Made by a program: the position numbers and the translations under genes. Under the pieces are notes generated by a model. That model saw only the letters and a list, made by a program, of their open reading frames with translations, was not told the DNA's origin and did no database searches. Shown here in pieces: positions 5,344 to 5,743 of a stretch of 5,743 nt of DNA. Numbering within the stretch: position 1 is the stretch's first letter; every line of letters starts with the position of its first letter. The DNA is from an uncultured Bordetella sp. (GTDB lineage Bacteria > Pseudomonadota > Gammaproteobacteria > Burkholderiales > Burkholderiaceae_B), in assembly GCA_937881145.1 (NCBI GenBank), contig CALGFL010000044.1, forward strand, positions 1-5,743. Direction: 5' to 3'.

Positions 5344-5370
5344 ACCGTCTCGATGCCATATCGAGACAGT
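5344..5370 (-). promoter_or_regulatory. Stem-loop abutting the start of the GNAT relic
   Basis: GTCTCGAT (5347-5354) and ATCGAGAC (5360-5367) are perfect 8-bp arms around a 5-nt loop. On the minus-strand RNA the stem extends to 11 pairs (5370-5344) with one G-U pair. It begins 4 nt after the AhpD-like stop and ends one base before the relic's ATG, covering any ribosome-binding site (GAGACGG). No U-tract follows, so it is not an intrinsic terminator. It may have blocked initiation or be an RNA-processing or attenuation element. Confidence 0.45.
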
Positions 5371-5373
5371 ACC

Positions 5374-5743
5374 TCATTGACGCATGCCGATGGCCAGGCG
5401 GTTGAATGCGCTCATCAACGCGATGGCAAAAGTCAGGTCCGTGATCTCGGCATCGCTGAAGTGCGCCTTCAAGGGCTCGTAGGCATCGTCCGGCGCGTGC
5501 GTCTGGTCCACGTGCGCGAGCGACTCTGCCCAATGCAACGCGGCGCGCTCGCGCTCGGTAAACAGGGCACTGACGCGCCAGCCGGCCACGCTGTCGAGCT
5601 TGGCGTCGGGCACGCCGTCGGCCCGGGACGACCTGGCATGCATCTCCAGGCAGAAAGCGCAGCCGTTGATCTGGGAAACGCGAAGATTGACCAACTCGCT
5701 CAGCTGTTTGCCCAGGCTGCTGTTTTCCAGCGCTTTCTTGGTC
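5374..5743 (-). CDS. AhpD-like carboxymuconolactone decarboxylase family protein (N-terminus outside window)
   Basis: The last 122 residues and the TGA are visible; the frame is open to the right edge, so the start is outside. Family length is about 150 residues, so perhaps 30 are missing. The block SELVNLRVSQINGCAFCLEMH carries the alkylhydroperoxidase-like active site: Glu16, Cys28, Cys31 and His35 of the visible part show the E-x11-C-x2-C-x3-H spacing of AhpD (Glu118, Cys130, Cys133, His137 in the mycobacterial enzyme). Downstream FTERERAALHWAESL and FSDAEITDLTFAIALMSAFNRLAIGMR are typical of the single-domain CMD-family proteins that use a redox-active cysteine pair to reduce peroxides or related electrophiles in the cytoplasm. 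It should be a thiol-dependent peroxidase-like enzyme; the reductant partner is not visible. The GNAT relic follows 31 bp later. An in-frame TTG at 5694 exists but would cut off the conserved Glu, so it is not the start. Confidence 0.88.
   Translation of the reverse strand, partial: TKKALENSSLGKQLSELVNLRVSQINGCAFCLEMHARSSRADGVPDAKLDSVAGWRVSALFTERERAALHWAESLAHVDQTHAPDDAYEPLKAHFSDAEITDLTFAIALMSAFNRLAIGMRQ

Overview
The window is GC-rich, gene-dense bacterial DNA. Its protein set (DHA2-like MFS tail, SDR, cystine-type ABC transporter parts, Aer-type chemoreceptor, AhpD-like protein) and codon choice fit a motile betaproteobacterium, most likely Alcaligenaceae (Bordetella/Achromobacter group). 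That placement is inference from composition and remembered similarity, not from a search.

Layout, left half (+ strand): the last 39 residues of an MFS exporter end at 122. An AT-rich leader of about 97 bp with a palindrome and a promoter-like pair follows, then a classical short-chain dehydrogenase/reductase (220-972). Next, 36 bp later, comes a 237-aa protein that looks like two tandem EthD-like alpha+beta barrel domains (1009-1722). The last two are probably co-transcribed.

Middle (- strand): facing that pair, with only 9 bp between stop codons, is a polar amino-acid ABC transporter pair. It is read from the right: a periplasmic binding protein resembling E. coli TcyJ/FliY (2465-3268), then a permease resembling TcyL/YecS (1732-2391). 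A very strong intrinsic terminator sits between them, ending 14 nt before the permease start. No ATPase gene is present, and the convergent layout leaves no room for one downstream.

Right half (- strand): an Aer-type aerotaxis receptor (3368-4996) has its FAD-PAS signature residues at the same positions as E. coli Aer. Upstream of it are a near-ideal FNR/ANR box, a dyad over the likely -10, and a short upstream reading frame with its own Shine-Dalgarno that overlaps the aer start. Beyond these lie the relic of a GNAT acetyltransferase (5157-5342, large internal deletion plus frameshift) and the C-terminal part of an AhpD-like carboxymuconolactone decarboxylase family protein that runs off the right edge.

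The genes do not form one pathway. The best-supported physiological theme is sulfur amino-acid uptake and redox/oxygen-guided motility. I see no mobile element, CRISPR, tRNA or rRNA. The most interesting signals are regulatory: the intra-operon terminator, and the FNR box with dyad and upstream frame at aer.
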